Of a stretch of DNA of 64,000 nucleotides, positions 9,048 through 17,415 are shown one piece after another; position 1 is the first letter of the stretch, and the number at the start of each line of letters is the position of its first letter. The notes below the pieces were generated by a model. The model made no database searches. It was not told where the DNA came from and saw nothing but the letters and a program-made list of their open reading frames with translations. This DNA comes from Lewinellaceae bacterium (GTDB taxonomy: Bacteria > Bacteroidota > Bacteroidia > Chitinophagales > Saprospiraceae): the NCBI GenBank assembly GCA_016712415.1, contig JADJRC010000003.1, positions 94,157 through 158,156 on the forward strand, written 5' to 3'. The position numbers and the translations under genes were made by a program.

Positions 9048-10463
9048 ATGCAAAAAAGTATATTGTCAGAGATCGTACATGCTCTAGAGCGTAAAGAGGT
9101 GCGGGATATTCAAAAATGGTTGCAATCGCCGGCCCACAATCAACGGCAGGATGTAATCAGGTTGTTTGATTATCTGTGTCAAAATTTGGCGGATGACGAC
9201 GAATCCCCGGAAAAAGATAAGGCATGGAAGGCTGTTTTCCCTGCCCAACCTTACGATGATGCCTATATGCGGCAGGTAATGTTCTTTTTGCTCAAGGCCA
9301 TAGAAGAGTATTTGGTGTTTACAGACTTTACGGCGGATAAAGTCCAATACCATTTGTCACTAACCAGAATCTACCGGAAACGAAAACTGGAAAAAGCCTA
9401 TAAGCAGGCCCACAGAATGGGCTCTGAAAAACTGGAGCGCCAGCCGCTGCGCAATACGTATTACCTGCTCAATAAGTTTTTTCTTGAACAGGAAGAACAT
9501 GAACTCCGCATGAGTATTACACAACATGCGCCTGCAAATTTACAGGAAACGGCAGACGCTTTGGAAAAATGGTTCATTGAAGAGCGCTTGCGGATTAGCA
9601 AGGATATGCTTGCGCACCACCGCATTTATCAAAAAATAAGTTACAACCACGGCCTGCTGGAAGAAGCCCTGTTGTATGCCAGCCGGAACAAGATGCTCGA
9701 AGAACCTGCAATAGCAGCCTATTACTTTACCTATATGGCCTTGATCAACCCGAGTGAAGAAACCTATTTTGATAAAATGGAGCAATTGATCCACACCAAA
9801 ATGGAACACTTTGGCCCATCAGAAGTACGTACCTTTTACCTCGCTGCATTGAATTACTGTGCTGCAAAAGTCAATCAGGGCAACCTCGATTACTGCCGGC
9901 GGGCCCTTAATTTTTACCGGCAGGGGCTGGAGACCGGTATACTTATAGAAAACAACCAGATCACGAGTTATACTTTCAGCAACGCCGTTGCATTTGCTAT
10001 GCGCATCGGGGAGTTTGACTGGGCAGAGAATTTCATCGATAAATACCAGCAATTTCTGGAGGAAAAACGCCGAAACGGAACCGTCAACTTTAGCCTGTCC
10101 AGACTTTACTTTGAGAAAGGAGATTATGACAAAGCACAGCGCTATCTGGTGGAATTTGAATACGACGATATGCTTCAAAACATTGTAGCCAAGACCATGT
10201 TGCTAAAAATCTACTACGAACAGGACGAACTTGACGCCTTTGAATCGCTGCTCGAAAGCCTGCGTATCTACCTGCAACGCAAGGAAGCGCTCGACCCAGC
10301 CCGAAAATCGGCCTACAAAAACCTCATCAGCCTGATGAAAAAACTGCTGCACCTTAATCCATACTCCAAAGCTCAGACCGAACGATTGCGGCAACTCATC
10401 ACCAGCACCAATCCGTTGATGGAACGCGACTGGCTTTTAAAGCAAGTGGACGGTAGACGGTAG
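9048..10463 (+). CDS. Unknown helical repeat-like protein
   Basis: A 471-residue soluble protein without signal peptide or membrane segment. It is almost entirely alpha-helical by composition, rich in Glu, Leu, Tyr and Arg, with helix pairs reminiscent of TPR-like scaffolds (for example FEKGDYDKAQRYLVEFEYDD near residue 352). Similar proteins seem common in Bacteroidota, but I know of no established function. The start is the ATG at 9048 after an AT-rich leader. The stop codon lies inside a heptamer repeat. Confidence 0.75.
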   Translation: MQKSILSEIVHALERKEVRDIQKWLQSPAHNQRQDVIRLFDYLCQNLADDDESPEKDKAWKAVFPAQPYDDAYMRQVMFFLLKAIEEYLVFTDFTADKVQYHLSLTRIYRKRKLEKAYKQAHRMGSEKLERQPLRNTYYLLNKFFLEQEEHELRMSITQHAPANLQETADALEKWFIEERLRISKDMLAHHRIYQKISYNHGLLEEALLYASRNKMLEEPAIAAYYFTYMALINPSEETYFDKMEQLIHTKMEHFGPSEVRTFYLAALNYCAAKVNQGNLDYCRRALNFYRQGLETGILIENNQITSYTFSNAVAFAMRIGEFDWAENFIDKYQQFLEEKRRNGTVNFSLSRLYFEKGDYDKAQRYLVEFEYDDMLQNIVAKTMLLKIYYEQDELDAFESLLESLRIYLQRKEALDPARKSAYKNLISLMKKLLHLNPYSKAQTERLRQLITSTNPLMERDWLLKQVDGRR

Positions 10464-10468
10464 ACGGT
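10449..10468. repeat. GACGGTA heptamer tandem repeat over the stop codon
   Basis: Two full copies and one partial copy of GACGGTA run from 10449 to 10468. The stop codon TAG (10461-10463) of the upstream gene is part of the repeat, so copy number changes could move the C-terminus by a few residues. Confidence 0.7.
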
Positions 10469-10561
10469 GCGGAATTTCCAATTTCTACGCATCAATTACC
10501 CCTGTAATCGCCAAAAACGTCGTTTCTTTGCGGACTTTTTTCACAAAAACCCACCGTTACG

Positions 10562-11392
10562 TTGAAACAGGGATATAAAGTGGCCTTGCTGGTACTGCTG
10601 GTATTGTTGATCGACCAGGCCACCAAGTTTTACATCAAGACGAATTTTGCGTTGAACGACGAAGTAAAGATGTTCGGCCTCAACTGGGCCCGCCTCCACT
10701 TCGTGGAAAATAAAGGCATGGCATTCGGTATCGAATTCAATGTAACGCACGGCGAATTCGACTACGGCAAACTGCTGCTCAGTGTGTTTCGCATCCTGAT
10801 GGTGGCCGGCCTGATCTGGTATACCCGCATGTTACTTCGAGTAAAGGCGCCGATAGGGTTTGTGTACTGCATCGGCCTGATTACAGCCGGAGCGCTGGGC
10901 AATATCATCGACAGTACCTTTTATGCGCTCATCTTTACAGGCGGTTTTCACGACGACGGACTGGCTACCCTGGCGCCTTTCGGCCAGGGATACGGCCTCG
11001 CCGAGGGCTTGCCGATGAACGGCTTCCTGCACGGGCGCGTGGTCGATATGTTCTATTTCCCCATCACCACCATCACGCTGCCCGAATGGATGGGCGGCGA
11101 CAGTTTTTTGTTTTTCAGCCCCATCTTTAATGTGGCCGACGCGGCCATTACCACCGGCATACTCTCCATTCTGCTGTTCCAGCGCCGTTTTTTCCGCGAC
11201 GGCTTTATGGATGAAGAAAAAAAGGTGGAGTCAGCGTCTCCGGATACCCTGCCCGACGACCCTGAGCAATCGCCTCTTGCAGAAATGCCGGATGATGAAC
11301 CGGCCGCCGACCCTTCCGGTACGGATGGGACGACTGCCGCGGATACGGCCGGAGAGCCTTCCGGAAATACTGTCACGGACGAGAAAGGGTGA
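10562..11392 (+). CDS. lspA: Lipoprotein signal peptidase (signal peptidase II)
   Basis: An inner-membrane aspartic protease that removes signal peptides from diacylglyceryl prolipoproteins. The N-terminus (LLVLLIDQATKFYIK) is typical. The catalytic pair is read as Asp162 in GRVVDMF and Asp193 in FNVADAAI. At 276 residues it is much longer than the roughly 160-170 of E. coli: about 35 residues are inserted between the GNIID segment and the first catalytic Asp, as in other Bacteroidota, and an acidic low-complexity tail follows residue 212. The start appears to be TTG at 10562. The window has several lipoproteins for it to process. Confidence 0.92.
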   Translation: MKQGYKVALLVLLVLLIDQATKFYIKTNFALNDEVKMFGLNWARLHFVENKGMAFGIEFNVTHGEFDYGKLLLSVFRILMVAGLIWYTRMLLRVKAPIGFVYCIGLITAGALGNIIDSTFYALIFTGGFHDDGLATLAPFGQGYGLAEGLPMNGFLHGRVVDMFYFPITTITLPEWMGGDSFLFFSPIFNVADAAITTGILSILLFQRRFFRDGFMDEEKKVESASPDTLPDDPEQSPLAEMPDDEPAADPSGTDGTTAADTAGEPSGNTVTDEKG

Positions 11393-11398
11393 TTGAGG

Positions 11399-11464
11399 GC
11401 GGCACATAAAAAAAACGCCCATTTGCGGTCCCGACTGCAAATGGGCGTTTTTTTTATGTGCCGC
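11399..11464. terminator. Bidirectional terminator, 28-bp perfect palindrome
   Basis: Arms 11399-11426 and 11437-11464 are perfectly complementary around a 10-base loop. Each arm carries eight A or T residues next to a CGCCCATTTGC stem, so an intrinsic terminator can form in both directions. It serves lspA and the convergent helicase gene. Confidence 0.92.
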
Positions 11465-11467
11465 TAC

Positions 11468-13168
11468 TTACCACTTCTTCCCTTTTTTCTTCTTTTTATC
11501 CCATTTATCGAATTTATCAAAAGGACGGTCTGATTTCGGCGCCCGCTTTTCCTGTTTTTCCGAGGCATCGTCGAGGCGGATGCGGCGGCCGTTGATGGTG
11601 AATTCCGAGAGCCCTTCGCGCACGGTGTCGACATACGCGGAATCGAGGTCGAAGTGCATATAGGCGCGGTTCATGTCGATGTGGCCGATCGCCTGACTCG
11701 GTACGCCGAGTGTTTTGGACAGCAACTGGATAAAGTCGCGCTTCGACACACCGTCCATTTCACCGACGTTGGCGAAGAGGCGCTGCATGCTGCCGTTCGG
11801 ACGCGCCGTTTCCGTGCGCACATTGCGTTTGTCGCCTTTCGGGTAGATGTTGATATCCGGCGCGCTGCGGTAATAAGCAAGGAAGCGGTTGAACTCCACA
11901 CTCGCAAATCGCTTGATAAGTTCCTCCTTGGTAAGGTCTTTCAATTCCGCGTAGATGCGGCCCATAAACGGCTCGATCTCCGCGTGATGCACTTCCTGGG
12001 TATGGATATTGTTGACGATCTGGAACAGTTGGTGTTCGCAGACCTCTATACCCGTCGGGATGGGCATCTTGGCAAAACTCGCTTTGGTTTTGCGCTCGAT
12101 CTGGCGGATTTTGTCTTCATACTTCGGCGTGACGATGCTGATACTCACCCCGGTACGGCCGGCGCGGCCGGTACGACCCGATCGGTGGGTGTATGATTCG
12201 ATCTCGTCGGGCAGGCCGAAGTTGATAACGTGGCTGATATTGCTTACATCAAGCCCGCGGGCGGCCACATCGGTAGCGACGAGCAACTGGAGGTTGCCCT
12301 CACGGAAGCGCTGCATCACCCGGTCGCGGTCGCTCTGGGCCAGGTCGCCGTGCAGGGCGTCGGAGTCGTAGCCGTCGCGGATCATTTGCTCGGCGATCTC
12401 CTTTGTTTCATTTTTGGTGCGGCAGAAAATCAGGGCATAGATGCCGGGGTTGGCGTCCACCACGCGTTTGAGCGCGGCGTAGCGGTCGTTGGCACGGCAT
12501 ACATAATAGATATGCTCGATATTCTCGTTGGTCTGGTTGCGCTTGCCCGTGCTCAGTTCGCGGGGATTGTCCATGTAATTGGCTGCAATGACGCGCACCT
12601 CGTCGGGCATGGTCGCTGAAAACAGCCAGATAGAACTGCGGTTTTCCGCAGCGCCGAGGATAAAATCGATGGCCTCCTTGAAGCCCATGTTGAGCATCTC
12701 GTCGGCCTCGTCGAGTACCACGCGCTCCACCTGGTCGAGCCGAACGGCTTTGCGGGTCATCAGGTCCATGAGGCGGCCGGGGGTAGCGACGATGATTTGC
12801 GCGCCAGCCTTGATCTGGCGTATTTGTGTTTCGATACTCGCGCCGCCGTACACGGCCACGACTTTGTACTGGTGGGCAAACTGGGAATAGTTGACCAGGT
12901 CGCCGGCAACCTGTACGCACAACTCGCGCGTGGGGCAGAGCACCAGCGCATGGATGCCGCGTTCTTCCGGGTTGATCCGTTGCAGCAGGGGCAGGCCGAA
13001 AGCGGCGGTTTTGCCGGTACCGGTATGTGCCAGCGCGATAATGTCATCGTCGGTCGTCAGGGCAGTCGGGATAACCAGTTCCTGGACCGGGGTGGGCGTC
13101 TCAAATCCTAAAGCGGCGATCCCTTGTAGCAGATCGTCGTCGATACCCAAATTCTTGAATGCAGTCAT
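11468..13168 (-). CDS. deaD: DEAD-box ATP-dependent RNA helicase with DbpA-type RNA-binding domain
   Basis: A 566-residue helicase. A Q-motif region precedes Walker A (AHTGTGKT), then motif II (VLDEADEM), motif III (SAT) and motif VI (HRSGRTGRAGRTG). A C-terminal DbpA-like RNA-binding domain (about residues 465-540) follows, and the end is a lysine-rich tail. The DeaD/CsdA class unwinds RNA in ribosome assembly and cold adaptation. The MTAFKNLG start at 13168 fits the family; the frame stays open upstream to 13264, but those residues (CGKEEQRCRQ) look non-coding. A leader of about 160 bases suggests post-transcriptional control. Confidence 0.93.
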   Translation of the reverse strand: MTAFKNLGIDDDLLQGIAALGFETPTPVQELVIPTALTTDDDIIALAHTGTGKTAAFGLPLLQRINPEERGIHALVLCPTRELCVQVAGDLVNYSQFAHQYKVVAVYGGASIETQIRQIKAGAQIIVATPGRLMDLMTRKAVRLDQVERVVLDEADEMLNMGFKEAIDFILGAAENRSSIWLFSATMPDEVRVIAANYMDNPRELSTGKRNQTNENIEHIYYVCRANDRYAALKRVVDANPGIYALIFCRTKNETKEIAEQMIRDGYDSDALHGDLAQSDRDRVMQRFREGNLQLLVATDVAARGLDVSNISHVINFGLPDEIESYTHRSGRTGRAGRTGVSISIVTPKYEDKIRQIERKTKASFAKMPIPTGIEVCEHQLFQIVNNIHTQEVHHAEIEPFMGRIYAELKDLTKEELIKRFASVEFNRFLAYYRSAPDINIYPKGDKRNVRTETARPNGSMQRLFANVGEMDGVSKRDFIQLLSKTLGVPSQAIGHIDMNRAYMHFDLDSAYVDTVREGLSEFTINGRRIRLDDASEKQEKRAPKSDRPFDKFDKWDKKKKKGKKW

Positions 13169-13341
13169 TAAAATAGTGTGTGCCCGCCGGAGCCGGCAGG
13201 CTGGTGAAAAAAAATGAACGAGGATACCTGGCTGCCGGCACCTCTGCTCTTCTTTTCCACACACTCCGCCGGACGGGCGGTCAGAAAAACGAACGAACGG
13301 AAGCCTTTGTCCCTCTATTTTGCCAAAAACGCCGCAAGGTA
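13169..13341 (-). promoter_or_regulatory. Long 5' leader and candidate promoter of the DEAD-box helicase
   Basis: On the minus strand TACCTTGC (plus-strand 13334-13341) resembles a -7 box and would give a leader of about 160 bases. A very GC-rich hairpin (13182-13201) sits 13 bases before the start codon, where it could block initiation. Long structured leaders are typical of cold-induced DEAD-box helicase mRNAs; that parallel is inference. Confidence 0.45.
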
Positions 13342-13390
13342 CAGTGTTTTTTCAGCAAGTCGCTTATGACGGTAATTTTGTAAATCGTCA

Positions 13391-13475
13391 CCGTACAACG
13401 GACTTCCAAGTCCGTCAAATCAGAACGGGGTTGGAGACTGGTTGTATAGAACGGACTTGGAAGTCCGTTGTACGG
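13391..13475. repeat. Paired palindrome repeat, family A (copy 1)
   Basis: A 25-base unit at 13391-13415 is repeated as a perfect inverted copy at 13451-13475. Each unit contains the small palindrome ACGGACTT-CC-AAGTCCGT. The same core occurs as an inverted pair at 61980-62042. The intervening 35 bases hold no gene. The element lies between the helicase promoter and hmgA. Confidence 0.9.
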
Positions 13476-13555
13476 GACTGACAATAATCATCGCCATCGC
13501 TGAGCGGGGTCAGGGACGGTATTGGAATCACCTGCCATCTTTGCCGAAAAAGCGT

Positions 13556-14727
13556 ATGGCATTTTACCATAAGATGGGCAAGATTCCCCGGAAACGCCAC
13601 GTACAGTTTCGCAACCATGCGGGTGTCCTGTACCAGGAAGAACTGGTCGGGACACAGGGTTTTTCAGGGGTATCGTCCCTGGTTTACCACCTGTATCCAC
13701 CCACAATAGTCAAGGAAAAAGGCACACCCTGGTCCGTAGAACCGGAAATCGCAATTGATAAAAACCTGTCGGCCCTCAGTTTCAAGGGCTTTGAGTTGCC
13801 CTATGCCGACGACTATCTCGACAGTCGCAAAGTCCTTTTTGTGAACAACGATCTGCATATCGGGCTGGCGGCGCCGCACCACGGTTCCAGGGATTATTTT
13901 TTTAAAAATGCCGACGCCGATGAAATGATCTTTGTCCATAACGGTCACGGCTGGGTGGAAACCATGTACGGCCAGATTCCTTTCGAGTACGGCGATTACA
14001 TTGTGATCCCGCGCGGTACGATCTACAAAATCCATTTTCTGAGTACCCGCAACCGGCTGCTGTTCATCGAATCGTTCAGTCCGCTCCGTACGCCCCAGCG
14101 CTACCGCAACCAGTTTGGCCAATTGCTCGAACACGCGCCGTTTTGCGAACGCGATATCAAGATGCCGCAGGACCTGGAAACGCACGATGAACACGGCGAT
14201 TTTCTTGTGAAAATCAAAAAACAGGGGATGATCTATCCCTATGTGTACGCCACACACCCCTTCGATGTAGTAGGCTGGGACGGCCATCATTACCCCTGGG
14301 CGATGTCTGTATTCGACTTTGAGCCAATTACCGGCCGTATCCACATGCCGCCGCCCATCCACCAGCAATTCGAGGCAGACGGCTTTGTGGTGTGCTCCTT
14401 CGTACCGCGTATGTACGACTATCACCCCATGCCATACCAGCGCCTTACCACCACAGCAATATCGATTCCGATGAAATCCTGTACTACGTCGACGGCGACT
14501 TCATGAGCCGCAACAACATCCAGAAAGGGCAACTGACCCTGCACCCCGGTGGTATTCCGCACGGACCGCACCCCGGCGCCATCGAGCGCAGTATCGGCAA
14601 GACGGCTACCGAGGAACTGGCCGTGATGATCGATCCTTTCCGGCCGGTCATGATTACCAAAGCCGCGATGCAACTGGAGGTGGAAGACTATTACAAATCC
14701 TGGTTGCCGGAAGAAACGGCGGTATAA
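13556..14727 (+). CDS. hmgA: Homogentisate 1,2-dioxygenase, interrupted by an apparent one-base deletion
   Basis: This enzyme opens the homogentisate ring to maleylacetoacetate in tyrosine and phenylalanine degradation. The start AFYHKMGKIPRKRHVQFR is family-typical; total length would be 390 residues. The frame breaks near 14431: the protein reads normally to RMYDYHPM in one frame and resumes as AIPAPYHHSNIDSDEILYY in the next, so one base (probably a G in ATGGCC) seems missing. The putative iron ligands (His and Glu in HHSNIDSDE, His in IPHGPH) all lie after the break, so a real deletion would inactivate the enzyme. First gene of an operon with hpd and tnaA. Confidence 0.88.
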
Positions 14728-14767
14728 GCGCCAATACTGTATCCAAAACGCTATAAAATTACGATCA

Positions 14768-15917
14768 ATGGCTACGCTGACGAATATTCAGAACTACAAC
14801 TACGGCCTTGAAAAGGTATTTCCTGAGGCTGATGATTTTCTCCCCCTGCTCGGCACCGACTATGTGGAACTATACGTCGGCAACGCCAAGCAGTCCGCTC
14901 ATTTTTATAAAACCGCCTTTGGTTTTCAATCGATGGCCTACGCCGGGCTGGAAACGGGCGTGCGCGACCGCACTTCCTACGTGCTGTCGCAAGGCAAAAT
15001 ACGATTGGTGCTGACGACACCGCTGAGCTCGCATTCTCCTGTTGCCGAACACATCAAAAGGCATGGCGACGGGGTAAAAGTGATCGCACTCTGGGTCGAC
15101 GATGCCCGGCAGGCCTACCAGGAGACCATCAACCGCGGCGCCACTTCCTATATGGAGCCTGTTGTGGAGCGCGACGAATTCGGAGAGGTGGTGCGTTCAG
15201 GCATCCATACCTACGGCGATACCGTACACATATTTGTAGAGCGCAAAAACTACAACGGCCTGTTCCTGCCCGGTTACCAGCCCTGGTTTTCGGCCTATAA
15301 TCCCAAGGAAACAGGATTGAAATATATCGATCACATGGTCGGCAATGTAAACTGGGGACAGATGAACACCTGGGCGCAGTTCTACCGCGAGGTCATGGGA
15401 TTTGCCAACCTGATCTCCTTCGACGACAAAGACATCAGTACCCAGTATTCCGCCCTGATGTCTAAAGTGATGACCAACGGCAACGGGCGTATCAAATTTC
15501 CCATAAACGAACCCGCCGAAGGCGTCAAGAAATCACAGATCGAGGAGTTTATCGATTTCTACGAAGGCGCAGGATGCCAGCATATTGCAGTAGCCACCGA
15601 CGATATTGTGTTCACTGTCAGCGAAATGCGCAAGCGCGGTGTCGAATTCCTGTATGTTCCGGGCAGTTATTACGATTCTGTCTGGGGAGCGTGTCGGTGT
15701 GATCGATGAAGACCTTTCCCGGCTAAAAACCGGCATTATGGCCGATCGCGACGACGAGGGCTACCTGTTACAAATATTCACCAGGCCCGTGGAAGATCGC
15801 CCGACGATGTTTTTCGAGATTATCCAGCGCAAAGGCGCCAAATCGTTTGGCAAAGGCAATTTCAAAGCCCTGTTTGAATCGATTGAAGCCGAACAACAGC
15901 GGCGTGGAACGCTTTGA
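14768..15917 (+). CDS. hpd: 4-hydroxyphenylpyruvate dioxygenase, interrupted by an apparent one-base insertion
   Basis: A Fe(II) enzyme of the VOC fold that converts 4-hydroxyphenylpyruvate to homogentisate, the substrate of the upstream hmgA product. The first half (DYVELYVGNAKQSAHFYKTAFGF) and second half (YIDHMVGNVNWGQM, with the metal-binding His) are both clear. At the GGGG run 15684-15687 the frame shifts; with three G the protein reads SVWERVGVIDED and continues through GYLLQIFTRPVEDRPTMFFEIIQRKG, giving 382 residues. The last metal ligand (Glu in FFEIIQR) is after the break. It sits 40 bases after hmgA and 20 before tnaA. Confidence 0.9.
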
Positions 15918-15937
15918 GACGGGCCTGTGACAGTCAG

Positions 15938-17320
15938 ATGAATTTTAACACGATTATAGAACCATTCCGCATAAAATCTGTGGAACGCATCCTGCTGACC
16001 ACGGAAGCGGAACGCCGTGATTTCCTGCGCGAGGCGCATTTCAACCCCTTTCTGCTCCGTTCCGGGCAGGTGATCATCGACCTGCTGACCGACAGCGGCA
16101 CGTCGGCCATGAGTTCCGAACAGTGGGCCGGTATGATGCGTGGCGACGAAAGTTATGCCGGCGCCTCCAGTTGGCAGCGCATGGAGACCGCCGTTCGCGA
16201 CCTGACGGATTACCCCTATATCCTGCCGACCCACCAGGGCCGTGCGGCTGAGCACCTGTTGTACACCCGCATCGGCGGGCCCGGCAAGGTATTTATCAGC
16301 AACACCCACTTCGATACCACCAGGGCAAATATCGAGTTTTCAGGTGCGACAGCCATCGATTGCCCGGCTCCGGAAGGCCTGCAGCCGGAAACGTACCATC
16401 CTTTTAAGGGCAATCTCGATACCGTTAAACTGCGGGAATACATCGGGCGCTATGGTGCTGCCAATATTGCCGCTGTGATCCTTACGGTGACGAACAACAG
16501 CGGCGGCGGACAGCCTGCCAGCATGGCAAACGCCCGGGAAGTATCTGAAATATGCAAATCGAATGGAATCCGGTTCATTCTCGACGCCTGCCGGATTGCA
16601 GAAAACGCCTGGTTTATCCGGCAACGGGAACCGGGTTTCGACAAAAAGTCGTGCCGCGATATTGCAAAAGAAATGTTTTCCCTGGCCGACGGGTGTGTGT
16701 TCAGCGCAAAAAAGGACGCCCTGGCCAATATCGGCGGTTTCCTGGCGCTGCGCGACCTGGAACTTGCCATCCAATGCCGCACCGTATTGATCATTACCGA
16801 AGGATATTCCACCTATGGCGGCCTCTCGGGTCGCGATATGGAAGCCATTGCCATCGGTCTGGAAGAGGTTTTTCAGGAAGACTACCTGGAGTACCGCATC
16901 AAAAGCACGGAATACCTAGCCGACAAACTCCGCCGGATGGGTGTGCCCGTTCTGTGGCCGGCCGGCGGCCATGCCGTATACATCGATGCGAAGGCCTTTT
17001 ATTCCCATATCCGGCCGGAAGAGTACCCCGGTCAGGCGCTTGCCTGCGAACTCTATCTGAAAGGCGGTATCCGATGCTGCGAGATCGGCTCGGTGATGTT
17101 TGGCAAATACGATGAGGCCGGCCGGCTGATCCCGGCGGCCATGGAACTGGTACGCCTGGCAATTCCCCGGCGGGTTTACACCCAAAGCCATATTGATTAT
17201 GTGGCAGAGGTATTTACGGGCCTGCTCGACGACAGGGCGCGTGTACATGGCTTCCGCATCGTCAGTGAACCGCCTTTTTTGCGGCATTTTACTGCGCGAT
17301 TTGAAAGGCTCGGAAACTAA
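15938..17320 (+). CDS. tnaA: Tryptophanase (PLP-dependent)
   Basis: A 460-residue beta-eliminating lyase that splits tryptophan to indole, pyruvate and ammonia. The PLP lysine is read as Lys259 in FSAKKDALANIGG, followed by YGGLSGRDMEA. The close relative tyrosine phenol-lyase has a substrate-binding Arg in a MERG motif; here the segment reads GIRCCEIGS as in E. coli TnaA, which favours tryptophanase. The ATG at 15938 fits the family start; a TTG at 15914 overlaps the end of hpd. Third gene of the aromatic operon. No leader peptide like E. coli tnaC fits in the 20-base gap. Confidence 0.87.
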   Translation: MNFNTIIEPFRIKSVERILLTTEAERRDFLREAHFNPFLLRSGQVIIDLLTDSGTSAMSSEQWAGMMRGDESYAGASSWQRMETAVRDLTDYPYILPTHQGRAAEHLLYTRIGGPGKVFISNTHFDTTRANIEFSGATAIDCPAPEGLQPETYHPFKGNLDTVKLREYIGRYGAANIAAVILTVTNNSGGGQPASMANAREVSEICKSNGIRFILDACRIAENAWFIRQREPGFDKKSCRDIAKEMFSLADGCVFSAKKDALANIGGFLALRDLELAIQCRTVLIITEGYSTYGGLSGRDMEAIAIGLEEVFQEDYLEYRIKSTEYLADKLRRMGVPVLWPAGGHAVYIDAKAFYSHIRPEEYPGQALACELYLKGGIRCCEIGSVMFGKYDEAGRLIPAAMELVRLAIPRRVYTQSHIDYVAEVFTGLLDDRARVHGFRIVSEPPFLRHFTARFERLGN

Positions 17321-17335
17321 CCGGGTGTGTAAGTT

Positions 17336-17402
17336 GCCGCGCTATGTAACCCGGAATGGCATTCCGGGCAGTGGAATGCCATTCCGGGTTACATGGCGCG
17401 GC
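17336..17402. repeat. Paired palindrome repeat, family B (30-bp inverted arms)
   Basis: Arms 17336-17365 and 17373-17402 are inverted copies with a single mismatch that still allows a G-U pair, around a 7-base loop. Inside each arm CCCGGAATG and CATTCCGGG form a smaller palindrome. It lies in the gap between convergent tnaA and nadK. No T tract is present, so a simple terminator role is uncertain. Confidence 0.88.
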
Positions 17403-17415
17403 AGCCTACCGCAGT

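Noticed and set aside
13391..13475. CRISPR array
   Set aside because: There are only two copies in inverted orientation with one spacer-like gap and no cas genes; no CRISPR array was found in the window.
15938..17320. Tyrosine phenol-lyase instead of tryptophanase
   Set aside because: The position of the substrate-binding Arg in the MERG motif of tyrosine phenol-lyase is Ile here (EIGS), as in tryptophanase.
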